From contig CALEII010000038.1 in NCBI GenBank assembly GCA_937876205.1, forward strand, positions 1 to 51,120: 51,120 nt of DNA, written 5' to 3'. The notes beneath the pieces are model-generated. The model was not told the origin of the DNA and searched no databases. It saw only the letters and a program-made list of their open reading frames with translations. A program made the position numbers and the translations under genes. The stretch comes from an uncultured Clostridia bacterium. GTDB lineage: Bacteria > Bacillota > Clostridia > Oscillospirales > Acutalibacteraceae. Positions 7,864-15,984 of the stretch are shown one piece after another. The number at the start of each line of letters is the position of its first letter. The first letter of the stretch is position 1.

Positions 7864-8778
7864 GTGAAGGATTGGGAAAACGAACTGTGTATTTACAAGC
7901 TGAAGCCGGCACCGCCGAAGATGCATTTACAGGAATATATTGAGCTTTACTTAAAAGAAAAGGACTATAAATATCTTTCTTGGTTTCTGCACTATTACGA
8001 GCCGACACTCAATAACGCAGTAATAGGCTTTGTGCAGGATTATGCAATGCCCGGTCACTTTGCAGATTTAAAATCTGCTTGCGTATTTGCAATTCTCAAA
8101 GCCCTGCAGAATTATGATGTTTCAAAACATAAGACCTTTGAAAACTACTACAATGAATTTTATGTCAAACGGGCAGTACACGAATATGTGCGGACTATGA
8201 GAACGGGCTATACCATACCCACAGAGGATGAAGATGCACGGCTTCGCAAAATTATGGCACTATACCGAGAAAACAATTATAGAAATGATGATGAAACTAT
8301 CGGCAGAATTGCCGCAGAGCTTAATCTGAAGCCGAAAAAGGTTGTTGAGATAATCTCCGCCGGTCTTCGCAATATGAATTATACCGAGTTTTACAAAAAT
8401 CTTTCCGACGACGAAAGCGAAGAAAAAGAGGAAGAATATATCGCTGATTCATCATCCGAGCTGTTGACTATGATGCTTAATGCTATGCGGAAAGAAGCTG
8501 TTTATGAGGTTTTTGATAAGCTCTATTATGACGAGCAGTATATGGTTGCGAATAGATTAGGTTTTTGTATGGATTGCTTTTCTGATTACTATGTGGATAA
8601 TACCGTCACCGACAAAGACGGAAATCATAAAAAGGTTAAATTCAAGAAAATGACATACCTCGACCTTGCAAATACCTTTGGAAAATCCTCGCCTGATACA
8701 GCATATCAGACCGTCCACCGAGCATATGCAAAGATGCGTGAGTGGCTGAAAGACACGGAGTATTTTAAAGATGAATAA
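7864..8778 (+). CDS. Sigma-70 family factor of mobile-element type
   Basis: A protein of about 304 residues. Residues ~45-115 read as sigma region 2 (FADLKSACVFAILKALQNYD, then YVKRAVHEYVR), a middle helical region follows (TIGRIAAELNLKPKKVVEII), and the C-terminus has a region-4-like helix-turn-helix (YLDLANTFGKSSPDTAYQTV). Factors of this kind drive element genes. The GTG at 7864 is preferred because AGGA and GGTGA lie at suitable distances; the GTG at 7855 is too close to the ribosome site. It follows the DUF6076-like gene closely and should share its LexA-box promoter. Confidence 0.6.
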   Translation: MKDWENELCIYKLKPAPPKMHLQEYIELYLKEKDYKYLSWFLHYYEPTLNNAVIGFVQDYAMPGHFADLKSACVFAILKALQNYDVSKHKTFENYYNEFYVKRAVHEYVRTMRTGYTIPTEDEDARLRKIMALYRENNYRNDDETIGRIAAELNLKPKKVVEIISAGLRNMNYTEFYKNLSDDESEEKEEEYIADSSSELLTMMLNAMRKEAVYEVFDKLYYDEQYMVANRLGFCMDCFSDYYVDNTVTDKDGNHKKVKFKKMTYLDLANTFGKSSPDTAYQTVHRAYAKMREWLKDTEYFKDE

Positions 8779-8784
8779 AAAGAA

Positions 8785-8820
8785 AATCCCCGTTGAGGCA
8801 GGTGTACTGCGACAACGGGG
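8785..8820 (-). terminator. Terminator for the ART-HNH gene
   Basis: CCCCGTTG (8788-8795) pairs with CAACGGGG (8813-8820), with an inner GCAG/CTGC stem (8798-8801, 8807-8810). On the minus strand it is followed by ATTTTCTTTTT, so it stops the leftward gene and may also stop the sigma-factor transcript. Confidence 0.7.
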
Positions 8821-8846
8821 AATGAAAGTTAAGCAATAAACTGTTA

Positions 8847-10391
8847 TTATTTTTCTTCTTCATATTGACCTTCAGGTATAGGTTTAAATAATAAGGGAAG
8901 TGGGGGTATATCACTTGTTCTTTCCAAACACATCAATTTCCACTGTAAAAGATACTTTTTATCATATTCTGCATCAAATAAATTCATCAAACTAGTTCCA
9001 TATTCGATAGGATTTTCAGGTGTCAAGTTTAATATAAAACCAAAAGGATATGTACCTAAATCACAACATATTGTAGCTTCCGGTCCTCTATCTGATAGGC
9101 TGCAAAGTGTTGACGGACCGACCATCAATTGCCCCGCATTTGCAGATGTTAAATATATTCTTAAATCAAATAGTGATTTATCTATGTTGTTACTTTCTTT
9201 GTTTAACAACAACTTGTCAAAACCTAATCTTTTAACCTCTGTATATGGAAGTAAACTGCAAAACATCGTTATAACTTGTTTAACAAAAGATAATGCAGGA
9301 AAATTTTTGGTACTAAAGGCAAAAATATCTCCATGTGTCAATGGGCTCTTTTTATGTGAACTATAAGCAACTTCCTTTGAAATATCATTATAAACTGTGG
9401 CGTACCATGTACCGGTATTGCTATTACAACTTTTACATAATGAATATTTTCCCATTCCTTGTTGCTGATTCTTATAATATGACTTCTCGCCTTTATATCT
9501 TTTAATAACTTCTTCGCCAGTATACACCTTAGCTCGATTGTTATTAAGTGCATTTTCGGGTGGAATGTGTTCAAAAGTTAATTTTCTGTATTTCCCACAT
9601 ATATGACATTGCCCGTAATGGTTAATATTTTCAAACTTTTTATCCGATACTTCTGTAAAAATTCTCGGTGTAGAAATCTGACTTTCTAATCCGACTTTAT
9701 CCCAAGTAGACGTCCAAATAAGATATGGCTCAAGTGGTAAACAATCTTTTACTTTGATGTGTGCACCGTCACGAACAAGCAAACCGTCTTTTGCCATTTT
9801 TTCAGCGTCAAAATAAAGCCGTGCACCTGTTTTATATTCTGCATCAATATCCATTACAATTTTGCCTGATTGTTTTGAGTTTACAACGATTTCACCACTA
9901 ACGCCGCCACCGAACATTATGTAATCACTAAAATGAACAGGGTCACCGAGTTGTTTGCCAATCGGATCTTTTTCAGAGATATTAAGTCTATTCCAACTTT
10001 TGAGCATTCCGTCTTTCTGTATTTGATGCCAATTTTCCATTGATGTACTATGTACTAAAATTGGTGTTTCATAGTCACGTAGGACTGTTTCGTTGTAACT
10101 GTGTCCGTAATAATAGCTTTGAACATCATTATATTCGTTTTCTGTAATAGCAATAATGCCGTTTAGTTTGTTTGTATTACAATATTCAATAAAATCTCCG
10201 ACAGCCATTCTCCAATCATCTTGAAGCTGTTTGTTGATTTTTATAGTATAAGCACAACCATTATTCGCACCAACAATCATAGGTGTATAAATATCAGAGG
10301 TGAGAATCAGTGCTAACCATAATGAATCATATTCACAATTAGTTATTGGATTAATATTGTTTTCTATAAATTCTTCGACTCTATAAATCAT
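8847..10391 (-). CDS. Probable ART/KptA-like domain fused to HNH nuclease domain
   Basis: A 514-residue two-domain protein. Residues ~108-230 resemble the ADP-ribosyltransferase fold of KptA/DarT-like enzymes: ILVHSTSMENWHQIQKDG (111-128), DPVHFSDYI (150-158), then MDIDAEYKTGARLYFDAEK and a closing YLIW; such proteins use NAD or an RNA 2'-phosphate. Residues ~262-325 are an HNH/zinc unit: CHIC (262-265), FEHIPPENALN (His275), and LCKSCN (Cys319, Cys322, Asn323). The remaining ~190 residues are unassigned. The gene has GGGAGG at its start, a TATAAT upstream and its own terminators on both sides. A transferase-nuclease fusion on an island points to a conflict role (toxin or phage defence); that is inference, and the first domain is the weaker call. 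Confidence 0.5.
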   Translation of the reverse strand: MIYRVEEFIENNINPITNCEYDSLWLALILTSDIYTPMIVGANNGCAYTIKINKQLQDDWRMAVGDFIEYCNTNKLNGIIAITENEYNDVQSYYYGHSYNETVLRDYETPILVHSTSMENWHQIQKDGMLKSWNRLNISEKDPIGKQLGDPVHFSDYIMFGGGVSGEIVVNSKQSGKIVMDIDAEYKTGARLYFDAEKMAKDGLLVRDGAHIKVKDCLPLEPYLIWTSTWDKVGLESQISTPRIFTEVSDKKFENINHYGQCHICGKYRKLTFEHIPPENALNNNRAKVYTGEEVIKRYKGEKSYYKNQQQGMGKYSLCKSCNSNTGTWYATVYNDISKEVAYSSHKKSPLTHGDIFAFSTKNFPALSFVKQVITMFCSLLPYTEVKRLGFDKLLLNKESNNIDKSLFDLRIYLTSANAGQLMVGPSTLCSLSDRGPEATICCDLGTYPFGFILNLTPENPIEYGTSLMNLFDAEYDKKYLLQWKLMCLERTSDIPPLPLLFKPIPEGQYEEEK

Positions 10392-10454
10392 ATTTTATAC
10401 ACCTCCCATTGAACTTAATGCAATTATAACACAAAGAATTACACTTTTCCACCA

Positions 10455-10488
10455 ATAAAAGAAAGTCACCCTAGTTAAGAGTGACTTT
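10455..10488 (-). terminator. Terminator of the XRE-family regulator gene
   Basis: AAAGTCAC (10462-10469) pairs with GTGACTTT (10481-10488); on the minus strand the stem is followed by CTTTTATT. It separates the regulator from the ART-HNH gene downstream. Confidence 0.7.
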
Positions 10489-10505
10489 GCTTCGTATAGA
10501 TACTA

Positions 10506-11600
10506 TCATTCAAGAATTGAAAGCAGTTCTTTAAATTCATCAGATCTTTTAAACTTATCTGATAACGGATATTTTTCAGTCAAAAGCTCTTTTACCTGCA
10601 TTTTTGCAATATACGTAGTACCTAATGTATGTTTATCAAATTCCTTGCCTTTAAACATAACTGAATGCATAGTTGTTATTCTGTCCATATTGTCAAATTT
10701 GATTGCTAACTCACACATTTTTCTGAAGTTTTCCAATGCATTAACAGTATCGCCAAGTTTGAAATATCTTACGCCTAAATGTCCGTAATTATACATTACT
10801 GTTCGCCACATTTTGCCGTAATGACCGTCGTCATATACAAAATTCAAAAAGTCGAGTTCTGATTTGAATGCCGAAACGACCCATTCATCAGAGAAGTTTC
10901 TGTCATAGAAAAAGCCATTATAATAAAAATAATGAGAATAAACTGTGTTGAGCAGTAAGAATTGTTCTTCAAGAGTGTTCATTATTATCTCATCGCCATT
11001 CGGATAGTTTTCAGGATAATAAAAGCAGAACATTTCCTGTCCGTCTCTCATTCTCGGCATCTCTTTGATGATTTTTTCACAATCCTCAAATGTTATACCG
11101 CTTCCTTCTTTTTCTGAAAGCCCTTTATAAAGTTCGGCAATATGCCTTTTGGCAGAAATGCGTATTTTGTCATTGTTACAGTTTTGTTTGATGTTTTCGT
11201 ATATTGCAATTATTTTTGCGACATTTTCAGGTGTGTTTTCTTTGAAATGAACAAGGGAAGTCATATATCTTAAAAGAATACGAAAATCATTAGGGAACTT
11301 TTCTTTAAGCTTATTTATTATTTTCAGTTTCATTTTTTCATCTGTAAGATTATCATAAGCTTCAAGTTCTTTGATTATTTCAGCCTCGTCTTCTGCTCTG
11401 TTAACACCAAGCAACTCATCAACACTTACCTTGAAAAAACCTGCAATTTCAGGAAGAATTGTAATGTCGGGATAACTTTCTCCACGTTCCCAATTGCTGA
11501 CACTTTGAGAAGTGACACCTAAAAACTCTGAAAGAGTTTCTTGCGTAAGCCCTTTTTCTAGTCTTAATCTTTTGATGTTTTCACTTAAATAAATAGTCAT
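10506..11600 (-). CDS. XRE-family transcription regulator with TPR-like C-terminus
   Basis: A 364-residue regulator. Residues 5-60 are a classic Cro/CI helix-turn-helix (LRLEKGLTQETLSEFLGVT, SVSNWERGESYPD). The long remainder is alpha-helical with TPR-like spacing (for example YNYGHLGVRYFKLGDTVNALENFRKMC), a layout seen in Rgg/PlcR-like and element regulators that sense peptides or proteins. Its promoter region contains an 8-base perfect palindrome, so autoregulation is plausible. Its terminator isolates it from the ART-HNH gene, but both run leftward and it could control that gene or the element. The target is unknown. Confidence 0.7.
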   Translation of the reverse strand: MTIYLSENIKRLRLEKGLTQETLSEFLGVTSQSVSNWERGESYPDITILPEIAGFFKVSVDELLGVNRAEDEAEIIKELEAYDNLTDEKMKLKIINKLKEKFPNDFRILLRYMTSLVHFKENTPENVAKIIAIYENIKQNCNNDKIRISAKRHIAELYKGLSEKEGSGITFEDCEKIIKEMPRMRDGQEMFCFYYPENYPNGDEIIMNTLEEQFLLLNTVYSHYFYYNGFFYDRNFSDEWVVSAFKSELDFLNFVYDDGHYGKMWRTVMYNYGHLGVRYFKLGDTVNALENFRKMCELAIKFDNMDRITTMHSVMFKGKEFDKHTLGTTYIAKMQVKELLTEKYPLSDKFKRSDEFKELLSILE

Positions 11601-11616
11601 ACTCTTATCACCTCTG

Positions 11617-11636
11617 ATTATATTTGTTGACCGGTC
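11617..11636 (-). promoter_or_regulatory. XRE gene promoter with palindromic operator
   Basis: On the minus strand a perfect TATAAT lies at 11622-11617. The palindrome GACCGGTC at 11629-11636 sits just upstream, inside the expected spacer, and would suit autorepression. The -35 match is poor. Confidence 0.4.
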
Positions 11637-11729
11637 TGTATATATAATAACGCATCAAACCATAAAAAAACAATAAATCATCCTTTGTATGTCGCTCAAG
11701 AGTTGCTTGGAAAAATCAATTACAAGCAT

Positions 11730-11757
11730 AGAAGGTGTACCCAAAGATACACCTTCT
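11730..11757 (-). terminator. Hairpin after tnpV
   Basis: AGAAGGTGTA (11730-11739) and TACACCTTCT (11748-11757) pair perfectly around an 8-base loop, five bases past the tnpV stop. No strong T-run follows on either strand, so termination is probable but not certain. Confidence 0.5.
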
Positions 11758-11761
11758 ACCG

Positions 11762-12127
11762 TTATTTATATATTAGTTCGTTACAAACAATCTCTCTTAC
11801 TCTTGCGTCAATGCTTTGCATACGGCATACCCATTCCAACTGATTTTTCTCTTTTAGTTGCTCGGTTACACCCTCTGCCTTTTTCATCTGCTCTATGAGA
11901 GTCTCAAACATATCTCGTGCCTGAGTTTCTACTTCTGTACAGTGCTGATAAAGCTTGCCTTGCATAAGCAGCGAGCTAAAAAGCACTTTCTCATGCTTTT
12001 CAAGATAAGTTTTGTGCATCATACCCCATTTACCAAGCGTAACACTTGCTTCTTCGGGCGGCAGTTTGAGATTCGGGATTAAATAGTCACCAACACGGCG
12101 ATAACTGATAGAATTTTTGTTTGACAT
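11762..12127 (-). CDS. tnpV: TnpV-like transposon-encoded protein
   Basis: A 121-residue protein matching the TnpV pattern: ISYRRVGDYLIPNLKLPPEE at residues 6-25, GKWGMMHKTYLEKHEK at ~32-47, and a C-terminal helical part with RMQSIDARVREIV. TnpV is encoded by Tn4451-like mobilisable transposons of Clostridia; its role is not established. A strong AAAGGAGG precedes the ATG, but it lies inside a long inverted repeat followed by six T residues, so translation and transcription may both be limited. Neither large serine recombinases nor other tnp genes are present, so this is a remnant or a solitary copy. Confidence 0.7.
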   Translation of the reverse strand: MSNKNSISYRRVGDYLIPNLKLPPEEASVTLGKWGMMHKTYLEKHEKVLFSSLLMQGKLYQHCTEVETQARDMFETLIEQMKKAEGVTEQLKEKNQLEWVCRMQSIDARVREIVCNELIYK

Positions 12128-12130
12128 AAA

Positions 12131-12180
12131 AAAGCCTCCTTTAATTTTGTAACTTCATTGTACAAATTAAGGGAGGCTTT
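12131..12180 (-). promoter_or_regulatory. Long inverted repeat sequestering the tnpV ribosome site
   Basis: Arms 12131-12151 and 12161-12180 are complementary over about 20 bases with one gap and one G-T pair. On the minus strand the second arm contains AAAGGAGG, the tnpV ribosome site, and is followed directly by TTTTTT and the ATG. The structure can hide the ribosome site or stop incoming transcription, a known way of keeping transposon genes silent to read-through. Confidence 0.55.
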
Positions 12181-12449
12181 GTCGAATGTGTGGATTGTAA
12201 AATGGTGTGAATAAAGCAGAAAAACAAGCATTTTTGTCGATATTCTATGCATTTTTGCTTAAAGGGTTGTTTTATGATTAAAAATAAATAGTATTATATA
12301 TTAGAATTGTAACCTTTTTATGTATTACAATATGAAATAGCTAATAGAAATAAAGGTGTTTTTGTTATAAAAAGGGACTCTAATTTAGTTTTATAAAGAC
12401 CACTGTTTCCTTAAAATTAAGAATTGAATATATTAATAAATTACAATTT

Positions 12450-12479
12450 TTGTTTTTATAGTCACACTATTTATACAAT
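12450..12479 (+). promoter_or_regulatory. Candidate promoter of the five-gene operon
   Basis: TTGTTT (12450-12455), 18 bases, TACAAT (12474-12479), then the start codon at 12521 preceded by AGAGGTGA. The rest of the gene-free stretch 12181-12449 is very A+T rich with a TTGTAA/TTACAA inverted repeat near 12310-12330 and no gene seen. Confidence 0.4.
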
Positions 12480-12520
12480 ATTTGAACAGTAAGTTACACA
12501 AATTTATAAGAGGTGAAAAG

Positions 12521-14710
12521 ATGAACGAATATATCGAAAATAAAAAATGGATTTCTTGTGGTGTTAATTTGGACGAAGATTTACATTTTTCCACAACTTA
12601 TCTAAGAATGTCGTTAACCACCAACATTGGACATATATTTAAAGGTTATTCCTCTTTTGTTGCGATTTATGAAAACTTCAATGAGGAGTATTACCTTGAA
12701 GAATCCGAATGTATAAGTGTTTCAAAAGAACTGATTGAGAAAATTAAAGTTGATCCTTATTGGTTTGAAGAAATATTACACAACATAGTCTTAAAGACTA
12801 ATCTATTAAAGACTGTTTTCGATGAAAATATAATTAGCAAAAACTATTTGTCAAGGCAAGATAATAAGAATTTAAAAGCACTGTACCAATCGCAATTAAA
12901 TGCTTCCTTGGACTTGTATCAATATGCTAGGGTTCCCGAGGTCTTAGATAGGGGGGTAAACTATTTTACAAACTATTTAATTGGTTATCTGAAAAAACAA
13001 TTAAATAAGGATGATGTTTATGATGAGTTTTTAATGCTTACATCGACTAAAGAACGTAGTATTTTCCAAACTGCCGATGATGAATTAATTGAAATTATAA
13101 ACTGTATTCCTAGTGAAATATTAAAGAGTTCTTCTTTACGTAATTTGAGATTAAGATTGCCTAATATAGCAAAAGAAAAGATTGATACATATTTAAAAAA
13201 ATGGAAGTATTTAGAATATCATGGATATGGAGCAAAAAAATTACTAAATGCTGACGATATATTAAAGCGAATATTAAATTATAGAGATTTCCCTGAGACT
13301 GAACCCACTCAATTATATATCGAACAGAAAGAAAAAATAATTAGACAAGCAAATATCTCAAGTGAAATGCTAATTTTGTTTAACTTTTATCCCAAAATAG
13401 CAATAACAAAATTATATAGAAAGTATTTTCAAATACGAAATTTTTATTATTTAGATTTGATTATTGAAGAAATAGCGAAAAGAATAAACGAAAATGAAGC
13501 TTTTGTTCGATGTATGTTACCTGAGGAGATTTTGAGTTATTTAGACGAAGGCAAAATAAAAAAATTAAACATTGAGGCACGTGTTGACAAATGTGTATAT
13601 GCTAGTTTTCATAATAAAGAATATATTGAAACAGAAAAAAACGTGATTAGTTCTATAAAAAAAATGTTATGTGACACGCAATACGAAAATCAACACAAAA
13701 TTATTGGATATCCCGTATCCAAAGGATATATAATTGGCAATTCTACTATTATAAACAGAAAAGAAGATGCTGTATATTTTAATAAAGGAGATATTATAAT
13801 AAGTGATTCTGCGGATCCGGATATATTTGATATTATAAAAAGTGCAGGTGCAGTGTTAACCGAACAAGGGGGGGCCACAAGTCATGTTGCTTTATATTGC
13901 AGGGAATTGGGTATCCCCGCGATTGTCGGGGTCAAGGGAATTACGAACATAACGCCCGGCACTATTTTGGAAGTAGATGCATATAACGGAAAAGTTAACA
14001 TATTATACCACAAAAGCAACAACGATTTAAAATCTATAGGTCCAAAAGCAACAAACTTGTTTCTGTTAAGAGAGAATAATTTTATTGTTCCAAATTTTTC
14101 AATATTGAATTTTCTTGATATAAAAGAATGTGTCGACAATGATAAAGCGGATGAGCTATTTTTTAAAATTATTTCATGTGGCTTATTATTTGATGACACA
14201 AAAAAATATATATTCCGAAGCAGTGCAGTGGATGAAGATACACTTCAAAGTTCTAATGTTGGAAAATTTACATCTATTGCTAATATATCAAAAAAAAATC
14301 TAACTAACGGTGCGAAGGAATTTGTTAATGAAAATTCAAAAAAGAATTACAGAGGCAGTATAATCGTTCAAGAAATGTTACCATTTGAATATTGTGGAGT
14401 TGCAGTAACCGGTGATAACAAACTAAACAGTAATAATTATGTTACTATAGAAATATGTGAAGGAGAGCAAAACAAAATTACTGAGGGTGTTGGAACAATT
14501 GCAAGAATAGTATACGATAAAATTAGAGATGAAATCAAAGAGATAGTTAACAGAGATTTGATTTCAGGTTTAGAACCGATTAAATTGATTAATCAATTTT
14601 TAAGAATTGAAAAAATATGGGGACAACCTATGGATATAGAATGGGGGGTGTTTAATGATACATTATACATTTTGCAGGCTAGACCAATAGTCAAAAATGG
14701 TTTAGGGTAA
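12521..14710 (+). CDS. Dikinase-like phosphotransferase, swivelling-His plus ATP-grasp (permuted)
   Basis: A 729-residue protein; ATG 12521 is chosen because AGAGGTGA precedes it, while the longer frame begins with TTG and no site. Residues ~1-390 are helical, A+T-rich-coded and unrecognised. Residues ~395-490 are a PEP-utiliser swivelling domain with GGATSH (phospho-acceptor His455) and GIPAIVGV. Residues ~505-725 resemble the PPDK/PEP-synthase ATP-grasp: GPKATNLFLLRENNF, RSSAVDED (~566), IIVQEM, and the closing DIEWGVFNDTLYILQARPI. The family order is ATP-grasp then His domain; here it is reversed, and the PEP-binding barrel is missing, as in rifampin phosphotransferase. It should transfer a phosphate from ATP through His455 to an unknown acceptor, perhaps held by the N-terminal half. 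First gene of the operon. Confidence 0.7.
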   Translation: MNEYIENKKWISCGVNLDEDLHFSTTYLRMSLTTNIGHIFKGYSSFVAIYENFNEEYYLEESECISVSKELIEKIKVDPYWFEEILHNIVLKTNLLKTVFDENIISKNYLSRQDNKNLKALYQSQLNASLDLYQYARVPEVLDRGVNYFTNYLIGYLKKQLNKDDVYDEFLMLTSTKERSIFQTADDELIEIINCIPSEILKSSSLRNLRLRLPNIAKEKIDTYLKKWKYLEYHGYGAKKLLNADDILKRILNYRDFPETEPTQLYIEQKEKIIRQANISSEMLILFNFYPKIAITKLYRKYFQIRNFYYLDLIIEEIAKRINENEAFVRCMLPEEILSYLDEGKIKKLNIEARVDKCVYASFHNKEYIETEKNVISSIKKMLCDTQYENQHKIIGYPVSKGYIIGNSTIINRKEDAVYFNKGDIIISDSADPDIFDIIKSAGAVLTEQGGATSHVALYCRELGIPAIVGVKGITNITPGTILEVDAYNGKVNILYHKSNNDLKSIGPKATNLFLLRENNFIVPNFSILNFLDIKECVDNDKADELFFKIISCGLLFDDTKKYIFRSSAVDEDTLQSSNVGKFTSIANISKKNLTNGAKEFVNENSKKNYRGSIIVQEMLPFEYCGVAVTGDNKLNSNNYVTIEICEGEQNKITEGVGTIARIVYDKIRDEIKEIVNRDLISGLEPIKLINQFLRIEKIWGQPMDIEWGVFNDTLYILQARPIVKNGLG

Positions 14711-14755
14711 AAATTTTCTGTTGTAAATGATATATTTAAACTTAGGAGAAATAAA

Positions 14756-15358
14756 ATGACACTATTAATAATTCGACATGGTCAAGATTTACCCAATCAT
14801 AGAGGTGGGTGGAGTTATAGTGGATTAACTAATGAAGGGAAACAACAATCACATAAACTGGGAATCTACTTAAAAAAACAAAAAATTTCATGCATAGTTT
14901 CAAGTGATTTACCTCGCTCTAAAGAAACGGCAGATATTATTAATCAATACTTGGGCATACCAATTGAATATTTATCTGAATGGAGAGAAATTAATAGTGG
15001 CTTGCTTTCTGGAATGTCAAAAAAAGAAAGCGATGAGAAATATCCAGGTTTTTATATAGAGAAAATCGACATAGATAAACATTTTCCAAATGGCGAGAGT
15101 CCAAGGGAGTTTTATGAAAGAATTATAAGTGCTCTTACTAATTTACAACAAAGATTCAAGCATAATGAAACTGTGGCGCTAGTAACCCACGGTGGTGTTA
15201 TTATGGCATTGCTGCATTATTTCGAAGGGCTAGACTGGATTAATGATAGACAATACCTAAAAGTTGAGAAATGTAGTGTAAGCACAGCTATTTTTGAATA
15301 TGACGAATGGAAACTTATAAAAAAAGATGATAATAGTTATAATAGGAGATCCTTATGA
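14756..15358 (+). CDS. Histidine phosphatase (phosphoglycerate mutase superfamily)
   Basis: A 200-residue branch-1 histidine phosphatase. RHG at 7-9 supplies the phospho-acceptor His8; SSDLPRSKETA (~49-59), EINSG (~80) and THGG (~144-147, second His) complete the site. Family members remove phosphate from sugars, nucleotides or phospho-His proteins (SixA). Beside a phospho-His dikinase it could reverse that enzyme's product or dephosphorylate His455; that is inference. It has an AGGAG site 45 bases after the previous stop, and its last four bases overlap the next gene's ATG. Confidence 0.85.
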   Translation: MTLLIIRHGQDLPNHRGGWSYSGLTNEGKQQSHKLGIYLKKQKISCIVSSDLPRSKETADIINQYLGIPIEYLSEWREINSGLLSGMSKKESDEKYPGFYIEKIDIDKHFPNGESPREFYERIISALTNLQQRFKHNETVALVTHGGVIMALLHYFEGLDWINDRQYLKVEKCSVSTAIFEYDEWKLIKKDDNSYNRRSL

Positions 15359-15984
15359 AAAACATCATACAAATATATAAAGCTTATGGAATACCCGAAA
15401 ATTTACAGTGGCATATGTTGCGAGTAACCGCTTGTAGCAAAAAGATAATTGATAACTGGATAGGTCCTGATATAGAGAAAAACTCCTTGTACAGAGTGCT
15501 ACTTTTGCATGATATGGGAAATATTGTAAAAATACCCAAAGAAGAATTCGCTGATCTTGCTTTTCAGTCTACGAGAAAAAAATATTTTGATATGTATGGT
15601 AAAGATGATCATGCAGTGTCCTTAGCAATTGGAGAAGAATTAGGACTACTTAAACACGAATTAAAACTAATGAGTGACAAAATCTTTGTAAATAATGAGA
15701 ATATATTTTTATGTGATTCATTTGAAACAAAAATAGGTGCATATTGTGATCAAAGGGTTGCGCCTAATGGGGTTATGCCTTTATTAGCACGATTAATTGA
15801 AGCAAAAGAGCGATATAAAGACAAGCCTGGTAGCAGTATGAATAATCCGCGGACAGATGCATTGATACAATATGCAATTAACATAGAAGAACAAGTTATG
15901 CAAAATTGTATTATTCAGCCGAACGATATTACCGATACTAGTATTAAAGAAAATATACAGTTTTTTATGGATTATAATATATGA
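15355..15984 (+). CDS. HD-domain phosphohydrolase-like protein
   Basis: A 209-residue HD-superfamily protein. Candidate metal ligands are His20, the His52-Asp53 pair (LLHDMGN), His86 (DDHAVS) and Asp132 (CDQRVAP), in the order usual for the fold. HD proteins hydrolyse nucleotides or nucleotide second messengers, so a role in clearing or making a nucleotide signal is plausible; the substrate cannot be read. The gene overlaps the phosphatase by four bases and the membrane effector by four bases (ATGA both times), which argues for fixed-ratio production. Confidence 0.75.
   Translation: MKNIIQIYKAYGIPENLQWHMLRVTACSKKIIDNWIGPDIEKNSLYRVLLLHDMGNIVKIPKEEFADLAFQSTRKKYFDMYGKDDHAVSLAIGEELGLLKHELKLMSDKIFVNNENIFLCDSFETKIGAYCDQRVAPNGVMPLLARLIEAKERYKDKPGSSMNNPRTDALIQYAINIEEQVMQNCIIQPNDITDTSIKENIQFFMDYNI

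Noticed and set aside
8847..10391. Restriction-modification system based on the HNH domain
   Set aside because: No methyltransferase or specificity protein is adjacent, and the N-terminal domain is not a methylase.
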